64,000 bases of DNA, taken from assembly GCA_030340625.1 (NCBI GenBank), contig JAOPHQ010000597.1:43501-107500 (forward strand), read 5' to 3'. The stretch comes from Merluccius polli. Taxonomy: Eukaryota > Chordata > Actinopteri > Gadiformes > Merlucciidae. How positions within the stretch are numbered: position 1 is the first letter of the stretch; each line of letters begins with the position of its first letter. The position numbers and the translations under genes are program-made. Shown here piece by piece: positions 9,597-19,552 of this stretch. The notes under the pieces are model-generated. The model did not search any database. It had not been told where the DNA came from and worked only from the letters and a program-made list of their open reading frames with translations.

Positions 9597-10613
9597 ATGG
9601 TTCAGAAAACCCCAATGAACATACAAAAAAGAGGAGGAGAGACCCTGCCCGGAGGAAGCCCGGGGCCCCCGTCTGGAGCCAGGCCCAGACGGAGGGCTCG
9701 CCGGCGAGCGCCTGGTGGCTGGGTTTGCCACGGAGCCCGGCCGGGCACAGCCCGAACAAGCTACGTGGCACCCCCCCCCTCTTCGCCCTGTGGGCCCACC
9801 ACCTGCAGGGAGACCCGCTGGGGTCGGGTGCGCTGCCACATGGGTGGCAGTGAAAGGCAGGGGTTCCGACGGACCAGACCCGAGCGGCAGAAGCTGGCTC
9901 TGGGGACGTGGAACGTCACCTCACTGTGGGGAAAGGAACCGGAGCTTGTGAGGGAGGTGGAGCGCTACCAGTTAGATCTGGTGGGGCTCACCTCTACGCA
10001 CAGTCTCAGCTCTGGTACCGTACTCCTGGATAGGGGTTGGACTCTATTCTTCTCTGGAGTAGCCCAGGGCGTGAGGCGCCGGGCGGGGGTGGGGATACTC
10101 ATAAATCCCCGGCTGAGCGCCGCGGTGTTGGAGTTTACCCCGGTGGACGAGAGGGTCGCCTCCCTACGCCTAAGGGTGGTGGGGGGGGAAACTCTCACTG
10201 TTGTTTGTGCGTATGCACCGAACAGCAGTTCAGAGTACTCGGCCTTCTTGGAGACCCTGAATGGAGTCCTGTATGGGGCTCCGGTAGGGGACTCCGTAGT
10301 TCTGCTGGGAGACTTCAACGCCCACGTGGGCAACGATGGAGACACCTGGAGAGGCGTGGTGGGGAGGAACGGCCTCCCTGATCTAAACCCGAGTGGTCGT
10401 TTGTTACTGGACTTCTGTGCTAGTCATGGTTTGTCCATAACGAACACCATGTTCGAACATAAGGGTGCTCATAAGTGTACCTGGTACCAGAGTACCCTAG
10501 GCCGAAGATCGATGATCGATTTCGTGATCGTGTCAGCTGATCTGAGGCCTTATGTTTTGGACACTCGGGTGAAGAGAGGAGCGGAACTGTCTACCGACCA
10601 CCATCTGTGGTGA
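9597..10613 (+). pseudogene. Rex3 ORF, apurinic-type endonuclease half
   Basis: A 338-residue ORF. Residues 1-95 are a low-complexity Arg/Gly/Pro-rich leader. From about 101 an APE-like endonuclease follows: LGTWNVTSLW (metal/DNA contact N), VCAYAPNSS, VVLLGDFNAHVGND (catalytic D and N), RRSMIDFVIVS and TDHH (catalytic D-H). The role is to nick target DNA for target-primed reverse transcription. The frame ends at a stop (10611-10613) caused by loss of one G near 10605-10610 relative to the expected reading; the RT half continues in the next frame from 10607. I place the start at the first in-frame ATG; the true start could be upstream. Confidence 0.85.
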
Positions 10614-12796
10614 GTTGGATCAGGGAATGGGGGAAGAGTCTGGACAGACCTGGTAAGCCCAAACGGGTAGTGCGGGTGAATTGGGAACGTCTGGAGGAGG
10701 CTCCCGTCCTAGAGATCTTCAACTCACACCTCCGGCTGAGCTTTTCTAGCATCCCTGTGGTGGTTGGGGGCATTGAGCCAGAGTGGGCGGTGTTCAAAGC
10801 CTCCATTGCTGAAGCTGCGGTGGTGAGCTGTGGCCTCAGGGTCTTAGGTTCCTCAAGGGGCGGTAACCCTCGGACACCGTGGTGGACACCGGTGGTCAGG
10901 GAAGCCGTCCGACTGAAGAAGGAGGCCTTCCGGGGTATGTTATCCCGGAGGACTCCTGACGCAGTTGCAGGGTACCGGCGGGCTCGAAGGGCTGCAGCCG
11001 CTGCCGTGTCGGAGGCTAAGCAGCGGGTGTGGGAGAAGTTCGGAGAGGACATGGAGAAGGACTTTCGGTCGGCACCAAAGTGTTTCTGGAAGACCATTCG
11101 ACACCTCAGAAGGGGGAAACGGGGAAACATCCAAGCTGTGTACAGTAAGGGTGGGACTCTGTTGACCTCGACTGAGGAGGTAGTCGAACGTTGGAAGGAA
11201 CACTTTGAGGAACTCCTGAATCCGACTAACACGTCCTCTATGATGGAGGCAGAGCTCGAGGTTGATGGTGGTTCATCGTCAATTTCCCTGGTGGAAGTCA
11301 CTGAGGTAGTTAAACATCTCCGCAGTGGCAAAGCCCCAGGGATTGATGAGATCCAGCCAGAAATGCTAAAAGCTCTGGGTGTTGAGGGGCTGTTTTGGCT
11401 GACACGCCTATTCAACATTGCGTGGGAGTCTGGTACAGTGCCAAAGGAGTGGCAAACCGGGGTGGTGGTTCCCCTGTTCAAAAAGGGGGACCGGAGAGTG
11501 TGTGCCAATTACCGGGGTATCACACTTCTCAGCCTCCCTGGGAAAGTCTACTCTAAGGTGCTGGAAAGGAGGGTTCGGCCGATTGTCGAACCTCAGATTG
11601 AAGAGGAACAATGCGGTTTCCGCCCTGGATGTGGAACTACGGATCAGCTCTTCACTCTCACAAGGATCCTGGAGGGGGCCTGGGAGTATGCCCATCCGGT
11701 CTACATGTGTTTTGTGGATTTGGAGAAGGCATATGACCGGGTCCCCCGGGAGAAACTGTGGGAGGTGCTGCGGGAGTACGGGGTAAGGGGTTCACTCCTC
11801 AGGGCCATCCAATCTCTGTACTCCCAAAGCGAGAGCTGTGTCCGCGTTCTCGGCAGCCAGTCAGTTCCGTTCCCGGTGGGTGTTGGCCTCCGCCAGGGCT
11901 GCGCCTTGTCACCAATCCTGTTTGTGATATTCATGGACAGGATATCGAGGCGTAGTCGTGGTGGGGAGGGGTTGCAGTTCGGTGATCTGAGGATCGCATC
12001 ACTGCTCTTTGCAGATGATGTGGTCCTGATGGCATCATCGGCCTGTGACCTTCAGCACTCACTGGATCGGCTGGCGGCCGAGTGTGAAGCGGCTGGGATG
12101 AGGATCAGCACCACTAAATCTGAGGCCATGACTCTTAGCAGGAAACCGGTGGATTGCCCTCTCCGGGTAGGAAATGAGTCCTTAGCCCAAGTGAAGGAGT
12201 TTAAGTACCTCGGGGTCTTGTTCGCGAGTGATGGTACGATGGAGCGTGAGATTGGCCGGAGAATCGGAGCAGCGGGGGCGGTATTGCGTTCGCTTTACCG
12301 CACTGTTGTGACGAAAAGAGAGCTGAGCCGCAAGGCAAAGCTCTCGATCTACCGGTCGATCTTCGTTCCTACCCTCACCTATGGTCATGAGGGGTGGGTG
12401 TTGACTGAAAGGACGAGATCGCGGATACAAGCGGCCGAGATGAGTTTTCTCAGGAGGGTGGCTGTCTTCTCCCTTAGGGATAGGGTGAGAAGTTCAGTCA
12501 TCCGGGAGGAACTCGGATTAGAGCCGCTGCTCCTTTGCTTAGAAAGGAGTCGGTTGAGGTGGTTCGGGCATCTGGTAAGGATGCCCACTGGACGCCTCCC
12601 TTGGGAGGTGTTCCAGGCACGACCAGTGGGGAGGAGACCCCGGGGAAGACCCAGGACTAGATGGAGAGATTATATCTCAACACTGGCCTGGGAACGCCTC
12701 GGGATCCCCCCGTCAGAGCTGGTCAATGTGGCCCGGGAAAGGGAAGTCTGGGGCCCCCTGCTTGAGCTGCTGCCCCCGCGACCCGACCCCGGATAA
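10607..12796 (+). CDS. Rex3 reverse transcriptase half
   Basis: A 729-residue open frame. After a linker (residues 1-215) comes a complete non-LTR RT: GKAPGIDEIQPEMLK (block 1), VVVPLFKKGDRRVCANYRGI (block 2), QCGFRPGCGTTDQLFTLTRI (block 2a/3), FVDLEKAYDRVPR (block 4, catalytic D), GLRQGCALSPILF (block 5), LLFADDVVLMA (catalytic F-ADD), FKYLGVLF (block 7). A C-terminal region with RWFGHLVRMP and GRRPRGRPRTRWRDY is typical of RTE/Rex3. No stop or frameshift lies inside. It lacks its own start because it is the downstream half of one ORF split by a single-base deletion. Confidence 0.9.
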   Translation: MVSWIREWGKSLDRPGKPKRVVRVNWERLEEAPVLEIFNSHLRLSFSSIPVVVGGIEPEWAVFKASIAEAAVVSCGLRVLGSSRGGNPRTPWWTPVVREAVRLKKEAFRGMLSRRTPDAVAGYRRARRAAAAAVSEAKQRVWEKFGEDMEKDFRSAPKCFWKTIRHLRRGKRGNIQAVYSKGGTLLTSTEEVVERWKEHFEELLNPTNTSSMMEAELEVDGGSSSISLVEVTEVVKHLRSGKAPGIDEIQPEMLKALGVEGLFWLTRLFNIAWESGTVPKEWQTGVVVPLFKKGDRRVCANYRGITLLSLPGKVYSKVLERRVRPIVEPQIEEEQCGFRPGCGTTDQLFTLTRILEGAWEYAHPVYMCFVDLEKAYDRVPREKLWEVLREYGVRGSLLRAIQSLYSQSESCVRVLGSQSVPFPVGVGLRQGCALSPILFVIFMDRISRRSRGGEGLQFGDLRIASLLFADDVVLMASSACDLQHSLDRLAAECEAAGMRISTTKSEAMTLSRKPVDCPLRVGNESLAQVKEFKYLGVLFASDGTMEREIGRRIGAAGAVLRSLYRTVVTKRELSRKAKLSIYRSIFVPTLTYGHEGWVLTERTRSRIQAAEMSFLRRVAVFSLRDRVRSSVIREELGLEPLLLCLERSRLRWFGHLVRMPTGRLPWEVFQARPVGRRPRGRPRTRWRDYISTLAWERLGIPPSELVNVAREREVWGPLLELLPPRPDPG

Positions 12797-13127
12797 GCGG
12801 ACGACGATGATGATTGTATTTATATCCACCCGTATAATTGCAAACACGGTGGGTGTGTTAATTGTTCATAAGTGTGTCTCTGACGTGCACATCACTCTGA
12901 TGACTAATTGTTTTTGACATTATTAACAGTTTCCCAGCGTCACCTATAAGTGTCGCCAAAGGAACAATAGCTGTAGAAACGTGCGTACGCCAGCCAAGTT
13001 GACGTGAGGCACCGCACATTTCCACGGTCATTTCACGTTTCATACATCTGAACGTGAGCGTGGAACGCCATTTTTTTTTGCGTACGCCACGTTTTTGTGC
13101 GTACGCAACCTTCGTACATGAGGCCCC

Positions 13128-13490
13128 AGGAGTAGGACTGGCTGCAGTGTTTTCCAGTTTGGGTGAGAAAAACTAAGAACAATGCTTTAAAATGAATTAT
13201 AATTTAGTTTTGGTTTAGGGTCCATTAAAACGCTCAAATCATGTATAGCTGCTACTCCACCTCCTCGGCCTGTGCCTCGGGGAATGTGAGTATTAATATG
13301 AGTGGGGGGTGGATTCATTTAGGCTAACATAATCCTCATGGGACAACCAGGTCTCAGTAAGACAAACTAAATCAATATCATAATCTGATATTAATTCATT
13401 CACTAAAACAGCTTTGGAGGACAGAGATCTGATATTTAACAGTCCACATTTCATTATTTTATTTTGTGCTACTGAGGAGTTGGTTTTCAT
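13128..13490 (-). pseudogene. L2 LINE #1 ORF2, endonuclease N-terminus
   Basis: The minus strand reads MKTNSSVAQNKIMKCGLLNI then RSLSSKAVLVN, CLTETWLSHEDY and, in a shifted frame, GTGRGGGVAAIHDLSV. These are the L2/CR1 endonuclease motifs LNIRSL, TETWL and GRGGG(V/L)A. The rest of the domain resumes at 8064 past the Harbinger element. Confidence 0.85.
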
Positions 13491-13619
13491 TTTTATTAGG
13501 TTTTCATGGTTAACTCCTCTTGTTTTTATTTCTTTAAATAATGTAGGTGGTCGGGGGACAGACAGTCTCTATGGGGTTGTGGGTTGTGGGACTGTACTAG
13601 AGGAAGCACAGAGAAGTGT

Positions 13620-14842
13620 GTAAGACAGCAACTCTGCTTCCTGGTCCCAACTCTGGACTGTCTCTCCTAATCAAACCAGGTTTTCCCCAAAATGGCTGCC
13701 AATTATCTATGAAGCCCACATGGTTTGCTGGACACCACCTGGACAGCCAGCGGTGGAAGGACGCCATGCGGCTCTACATGACGTCACTGGTCACATTGGG
13801 CAGGGGTCCAGAGAAAACTACGGTGTCCGACATTGTTTTAGCGTATCTACGCACCGACTCCGCATTCATTTTAGTGACCTCTGATTGGCGTAATCGGGTG
13901 TCATTACCGCTGTGACGACCCCGCCTACTTCATCATATGACCCTTCATCGAGGTGATCAGCTGATGCCATCTGAGGTCATCAGCTGGATCTGGAGCACCT
14001 GGGCCCGGTGCTCCAGCCGGATAAAGGGCAGCTGATTGCTTGTTGTGTGCTCTTCTTTCGGCTCTCTTCGCAGGCGTCCGCACCTTTTTGGTTTGCTTTG
14101 GCTTTTCCTTTAATTTATTCATTCTCTACAACACCCCACATCGCATTATCAATACACCCACATTTACATGACTGAAACTACTGACATACACACCTCATAC
14201 TGGCGTTACTTTGGTTAAGTTGTTACGTTATGAAAATAAATCTTTATTTTCTATAAGTTATGCACCGTCTCTCCCGTTTTTGTCATCGCCGTTGAGCCGG
14301 GTCATGACACCGCCGACATGAATAACAATCTTATGATATTTACGTTTGTCTTTAGCTAGCAGTTTTAAATAGGATTCAATATCGCCTGCTCTGGCCCCAG
14401 AGATACATTTAACTATGGCCGCTGGCTTCGCTAACTTCACATTTCTGACTATAGAAGAGCCAATAACCAGAGTCTGTTCCTCAGCGGGTGTGTCGCTGAG
14501 TGGGGAAAACGTATTAGAAACGTGAATGGGCTGGTGGTGAGCCGTGGGCTTCAGTGGTTTGCCGCTACGCTTCTCCCGAACAGTCACCCACTCTCCCTGG
14601 CTTCCCGGCTGCTAGGGGTCTACCGGGGGACGGCTAACTAGAGCTACCTCCGGTCGGCCCGCACCGACTACCGGGGACGGTGTTGTGCAGTACCGTGCCT
14701 CTAAGTCACTAATCCTCACCTCCAGCGCAGTAAATAAACTACATTTAATACAGGTACCATTATCACTAAACAAGGTGGAGGAATAACTGAACATTTGGCA
14801 CACTGAGCAGGAAAGAGGAGCAGAGGAAGAGGGGGAAGCCAT
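13620..14842 (-). pseudogene. L2 LINE #1 ORF1 (zinc motif + SGNH esterase-like), split by a solo LTR
   Basis: The minus-strand start is at 14842. The N-terminus has paired cysteines CSVC...CIKC, then an acidic/coiled-coil-like LEVRISDLEARY. After an in-frame break near 14600, EEQTLVIGSSIVRNVKL gives SGNH block I, and IVIHVGG runs into the solo LTR at 14309. Beyond the LTR (13906 downwards) the protein resumes as NDTRLRQSEVTK, VVFSGPLPNVTSD (with a stop after), FHRWLSRWCPANHVGFIDNW and GLIRRDS, where the DxxH block is lost. CR1/L2-type ORF1 proteins bind RNA and carry an esterase-like domain; this copy is dead. Confidence 0.85.
13911..14309 (+). mobile_element. Solo LTR (399 bp)
   Basis: The interval begins TGTGACGACC and ends GGTCATGACA, the TG...CA rule with inverted ends. 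CCGC flanks both sides (13907-13910, 14310-14313). It contains a TATA-like CCGGATAAAGGGC and an AATAAA signal (GAAAATAAATC at 14230). Excision restores the SGNH frame of the L2 ORF1 (HVGG|NDTR). Orientation is plus by the polyadenylation signal. The family is unknown. Confidence 0.85.
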
Positions 14843-16435
14843 CGCTAACTGTTAATGCTTAATGTAACTAGCGTGTGAAAACTTCTTTTAGCGAAAAGTC
14901 GCTAAAAGAAAGAAGTAGCTCCGAGTGATCAGGTAGAACTAGTCTACGTTTAAATGTGTAAGTGGGTAAATAAGCGCTGTAACGAGTAAAACAAATTTAT
15001 ATTTAGCGTTCACTGACAGAGCTACAACACCAATACACCCCACAATTGCTGTATCGTCCAAAAACTTCTGCATGTGGCATGACTCGCTGTTGTAGCAGCT
15101 ATAGAAATAAGACCAGTATCTGAGCCCAGAGAACTAGAGACAGCCAAAAAAATCTGGAATTAAAGACACATTGTCAACTATAGACCTACCCCATCACATC
15201 TCTCAGCCTGTTGGCCAGATCTTTAGATAGAATTCATGTCTATGACATCACATGCTTCCTGTTCAGCACGGCCTCCACTATCTCCTCCACACCAGATCTA
15301 CCTGTTCACAAATATTTGTTTCAATTGGTTGCTTCTGTAATTCTTGACATGTATTATTCAATGGTTTGTTCCTGTTTGTCTGTCTGATCCTGTGCTGGCA
15401 TGTCCTGAGCTGGATTGTCCTGAGCTGTCTTGACTTGTGCTGCTTGCCTTTCTTTAGATGTGGGCAAGCGTTATATTTGGTGTCCCTCTTTCCCACACCA
15501 AAGCATGTCATTGCCTGGGAATTTGCGTGTATTAAATAATCAAAGTCCCCACGTTTTATCTTAAATGAAAGATTTATATCTTCATTTTTTCTTTGTTAAC
15601 ATACACATACCATATGAGAGACGACATGCTTTAGTAACAGGGATTTACAGACCGACAATAGTTTCCTCATTGGAGAAACAATTTTTCCAAATCTACCTAA
15701 TCACATTCTACTACATCATCCAACCCAAGAGATGATGTTAAAACCTCTGATGGGGGTGGGTTTTCATCTAACTCACATTGTGGTTAACCTTAAAAAAATA
15801 GGGGGGGGGTTGCAATTAAAGAGCGAGAAACTCTAAAGAAGAAACTGTAGAGACCTGACATGTTATGCCACAGATATTTATTTTATTATTGTCTCAGCGT
15901 ATGCAGTCTGTGGGTGTAATTTCATTGAAAGGCCATTATACGTAATCCTAAACCACAGTGCACTGACAGTAGTGCTTTGTCTGTGTCACATTGCGAACTA
16001 ACAGATGATAAAGTTGGCAACAAAAAAAATGATAAAGACAAAGACAAAACAATCAATGTTCACTCCCATCTTATTGGATTGGTCTGGGTGGCGGATGGTG
16101 CATCTGCCATTGCTCATTGTCTGGGAAATGTTTCCAGGTTAGCTGTAAACTTTAACGAGACAAATCCCAGGGGACTATCGCCATGGAGGCGTAGCCTGGC
16201 TTGCTACGTCAGCCGTTGCCAGATAGACGTTAGCAGGCTGCAGTGCTTCGTGGAGCAGCAGGCTCATCTACTGAGACACTGTACGAGATCCTGTGGCGGC
16301 TATTCTTCCATGGTTAAAATGGCCGTATAAATGGCTCTCGTCCATAGACTAAATGCACGGAGACATGTGTACACTAATTTCCCAACACTCACAAGATACA
16401 GTGGAATATTGATATATTTACAGTTTACATTTAGG
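14843..16435. other. L2 #1 5' flank and unassigned non-coding DNA
   Basis: 14843-15010 is probably the 5' untranslated region of L2 #1 (TTTTAGCGAAAAGTCGCTAAAA palindrome at 14886). From 15010 to 16435 I find no recognisable gene. The 16160-16330 segment is GC-richer and ends at the next LINE tail. Short open frames here have no domain features. Confidence 0.5.
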
Positions 16436-17484
16436 GCATTTAGCAGACACTTTTGTCCAAAGCGACTTACAATAGCTACATTTGTCAGAAGAAAGTGCAA
16501 CAATATATCGCTGTCGGTACAGTAAGGATTTCACTGGAACAAGTTTCAAGCACGCCCAATTGCTAAGTTAACCAATTGCTAGTATACAACAGCGAAAGCT
16601 AGGGTAAGATGCTAAGTGCTTAAATAATAAATGCAAGATACTAATGTAAGTGCCAGGACATACAAACGTACAAGAAGTCCTTAGGGTTTTCTTTGTTTTT
16701 GTAGTAGTAGTAGTAGAGGAAGGAGACTAAGCAGAGTCCAGGTGAACTTGAGTCTCTTGCGGAAGCTGGTGAGCGACTATGTAGTCCTGACATCAGCAGG
16801 GAGCTCGTTCCACCATAGCTGTGCCAAAACAGAGAAGAGTTGTGACTTAGCTATGTGACCTTTGCTTGCTCTTAGCGATGGTGGTACCAGCCAGCCAGCC
16901 GAGGTAGTTGAGTGGAGTGCTCTAGCTGGGGCGTGGGGTTTGACTAACGCTTAGAGGTAGGTAGGGGCAGTTCCGTTGCCAGCCTTGTAAGCCAGTACCA
17001 TTGTCTTGAATCTGATGCAAGCCACTACAGGGAGCCAGTGGAGGTTGCGGAAGAGAGGGGTCACATGGGAGAATTTTGGTAGGTTGAACACAAGTCGTGC
17101 GGTTTGATTGCGGAGGCAGGGAGTCCAGCCAGGAATGAGTTGCAGTAGTCGAGGCAGGAGATGACGAGCGCTTGGACCAAGAGCTGTGCTGCTTCCCTTG
17201 TGAGGAAGCGCCAGATCCTGTGGATGTTGTAGAGAGCAAATCTGCAGGATCGGGCCACCGCGGTGATGTTGGCTGTGCAGCGCAGCTGATTGTCCATTAC
17301 CACGCTGAGGTGCCTCGCAGTTGGTGAAGGACATACCACAACATTCTCGAAAGTGACCAGTAGGTCCAAGTCCATGTGAGGGCAGTCCAAGGGAGCAGGT
17401 CCATGTGACCTGGTAGGTGCGATTCATCAGGTAGGATGTGAACCAGGATAACTCTCTGTCTCTCTTTCGCTCTCTCTCTCCCAC
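16436..17484 (-). mobile_element. CR1/L2/Rex1-type LINE, 3' portion
   Basis: Minus-strand frames give SWFTSYLMNRTYQVTW (RT block after the palm), LSVVMDNQLRCTANITAV, VISCLDYCNSFLAGLP, NLHWLPVVACIRFKTMVLAY and, past 16922, matches to the end of such ORF2s. At least three frameshifts are present. The low-coordinate end (16436-16480) is the complement of TAAGTCGCTTTGGACAAAAG...CTAAATG, a very common fish LINE 3' tail. The 5' part is truncated at a CT-rich stretch near 17460-17484. Confidence 0.8.
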
Positions 17485-17895
17485 ATACTGTATGTTTCCA
17501 TGGTCAAAGGGTCAGCATGCACTCAATGTTTGAAGGCATTGTAAGCCTCCCAACCTGGTGCAGCCTATCAAGCCATCTTAACATATACAGTGTGTATGTG
17601 TCTTTTTTGGGGGCAACTTTTACACACATTGCAAACAAATACAAATGTCCTTGCCACACCCTGAGTGGAACACACTCATAGTAGCCGTACAGTCCGCAGC
17701 CTGGAGAGCAAGCAGTCCTGCATTCATGCTTTTGACCTTGGACTCGCTCAGACGCAGATGCTTCGCTCTTCGCTCTCCGCTCTCTTACTTTTCTTTTTTT
17801 TCCCATTGTAATCCTGTCCTTTTGCTACAAAATGTATGGAAAGCGGGTCCTGGATACTTCTAAATCACTGGGAGCTTAATTTATGAAAGTATCTG
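17485..17895. other. Unassigned non-coding DNA
   Basis: No gene or repeat boundary recognised; moderately AT-rich with a T-run at 17787. Confidence 0.4.
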
Positions 17896-18016
17896 AAGGC
17901 TACCACTATTATTTAAACCCTTTTTACTTTGTGAGTGTGGCCTATCAGCAGCATAAGCCTGCACTATACTGACTGGGTTTGTGGAGCTCAGCTAAGCTAA
18001 GCTAATTAACAACAAG

Positions 18017-19399
18017 ATGCCTCCCGTTTCCACGGATTCTGCGACTCGAAGTCAACGTGGAGGTAAATGGTCAATATGGGAATGAAACTACTCTACCGAT
18101 GACCCAAATCAGTGGAAAGGAGCAGGCTAACAGACAAATGCTTTGTGCAAAGCCAAAGCGTAATTCATGTAAAGATAAATCGCTTCCCTCAGATAAGGGA
18201 AGACGGTTAACAGGCAGAACCCAGCACCTGGAGACTCGTGATGATACTGAGTGGCCTGCACTGCCGTCACACAGGAGGGTCTCTTCAACCCCAGTACCAA
18301 GGAGAAAACAACCGTGGAATGTGGCTAAAAAAAAAAGTAAGAGCAAACCGACCAAAGACACAGGGATTTTACTAGAGAACAGATTTGCTCCACTTTTACA
18401 AGACCCTGACTCCCCAAAAGAAAGGTCATCTTCCAGCACCGGAGAAAGGTATGAGGCTAAATCATATACTAAAAGGCTGCAGAAAGAGCTAACCACTGGG
18501 CCTCAAACACTGTGGGTGACGGAGCTGTGAATAAGACAAAACACTTTTTCAGCAAACACACCAAGGTACTTTGTTTTACCAATGATATGGTGTCCGATAT
18601 CTCAGAGAAAATTCTGGAAATCACTGCTGAGCATCCGACAGTGAAATCTCTCGTCATTCACACAGGAGCACTTGATGTTGTCAAGCAACAATCAGAGGTA
18701 TTGAAACTGGATTTTAATGATCTGCTGAACAAAGTTCGATGTCTGAATACTGAGGTGTTTATCAGTGGACCTCTACCGACAGTTCGGCGAGGAGACGAGA
18801 GATTCAGCAGGCTGTTGATGCTAAACAGATGGCTCAAAGATACGTGTGCTGCTCAATCAGTGAACTTTATTGACAATTTCAACATTGTTTGGGAACGCAG
18901 ACACCTCTTTGAAGCAGATGGATTTTGCCTTAATAAGTCAGGAGTACAGCTGTTAAGCTACAACATTTTTGATTGTTTGCGTCAGTCACCAGCAGCCCCT
19001 GCCAAGGACAAGAGGCGAGACAATCCAAAACAACAGATAAGACAGCCTTCTGGAGAAAAATTGCTACCGCCTGAGATAAGGATTGACCATGAAGGACAGC
19101 ACACCGAGAGAGAGGCTTTAACGTCATCACCCTTACCCCAACACGAGGAGTTTCCCCCAGCCCCAACAGCCCAACATGAGGAGTCTCCCCCAGCCCCAAC
19201 AACCCAACAGCAGGAGTCTCCCCCAGCCCCAACAGCCCAACAAGTGGAGTCTCCCCCAGCCCCACCAGGAGACTCCCAACTTTCACCCACCAGGACCCCA
19301 TCCAGCCTTTCATTCTCTCCACGCAGTCTGGATTCCCCATTCCCCCATTTTCTGGATTTCACCGACAGGATGAATGACCTTTTCAATGTTGGAATCTAA
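18017..19399 (+). pseudogene. L2 LINE #2 ORF1 (esterase-like, catalytic residues lost)
   Basis: An ATG at 18017 begins MPPVSTDSATRSQRGGK, then a frame slip leads into a basic region (to 18530) and a long clean 295-residue frame (18512-19399). The latter aligns with the SGNH/esterase-like domain of L2 ORF1, but each block has decayed: block I reads VLCFTNDMVSDI (no GxS), block III IHTGALDV (expected G-x-N-D), block V DGFCLNKSG (expected D-G-x-H). VFISGPLPT, RWLKDTC and NFIDNFN remain. The C-terminus is a proline-rich array of four SPPAP-type repeats (19155-19265). It could still bind nucleic acid but should not hydrolyse esters. Confidence 0.8.
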
Positions 19400-19552
19400 C
19401 TCACACCACGCCAAAATCCCATTTTTTCTCCCCTAAATCCCCCTCCTCGTCCAGCCCCTCCCATTCCACCACGCTGGAAAACACCATCACCCAAACGTCA
19501 CAGAGCCCCCCCACCTCCTCTGACTCAGATAATCTGTGAGTCGGACTGATAT

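Larger units (their letters stand above)
9489..12818 (+). mobile_element. Rex3-like (RTE-clade) non-LTR retrotransposon, near full length
   Basis: A 13-bp target duplication TTTATATCCACCC flanks the element at 9476-9488 and 12819-12831. It contains an endonuclease and a reverse transcriptase ORF and ends GGATAAGCGGACGACGATGA plus a short GATG-like tail, the characteristic Rex3 3' end. A second 76-bp copy of this tail lies at 57579-57654. Only one frameshift interrupts an otherwise continuous ~1,066-codon ORF, so the copy is young compared with every LINE around it. Confidence 0.9.
8065..13127. mobile_element. PIF/Harbinger-type DNA transposon (nested host of MITE and Rex3)
   Basis: Inverted ends GGGGCCTCATGTACGAAG (8065) and its complement (ending 13127) are followed inward by further GCGTACGC-type repeats on both sides (8110-8180 and 13040-13110). 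Removing it restores the L2 endonuclease frame (...GPYSDF). CCAGG flanks both ends if the TIR starts at GGCCTC, so the exact duplication is ambiguous. It encodes a Myb/SANT-like protein (8644-8982), the usual Harbinger accessory ORF. No DDE transposase remains, so it is non-autonomous. Net of the MITE and Rex3 insertions it is about 1.4 kb. Confidence 0.75.

Noticed and set aside
10591..11508. 305-codon minus-strand open frame
   Set aside because: Antisense shadow of the GC-rich Rex3 reverse transcriptase.
13616..13915. 99-codon plus-strand frame
   Set aside because: Antisense of the L2 ORF1 esterase-like region.
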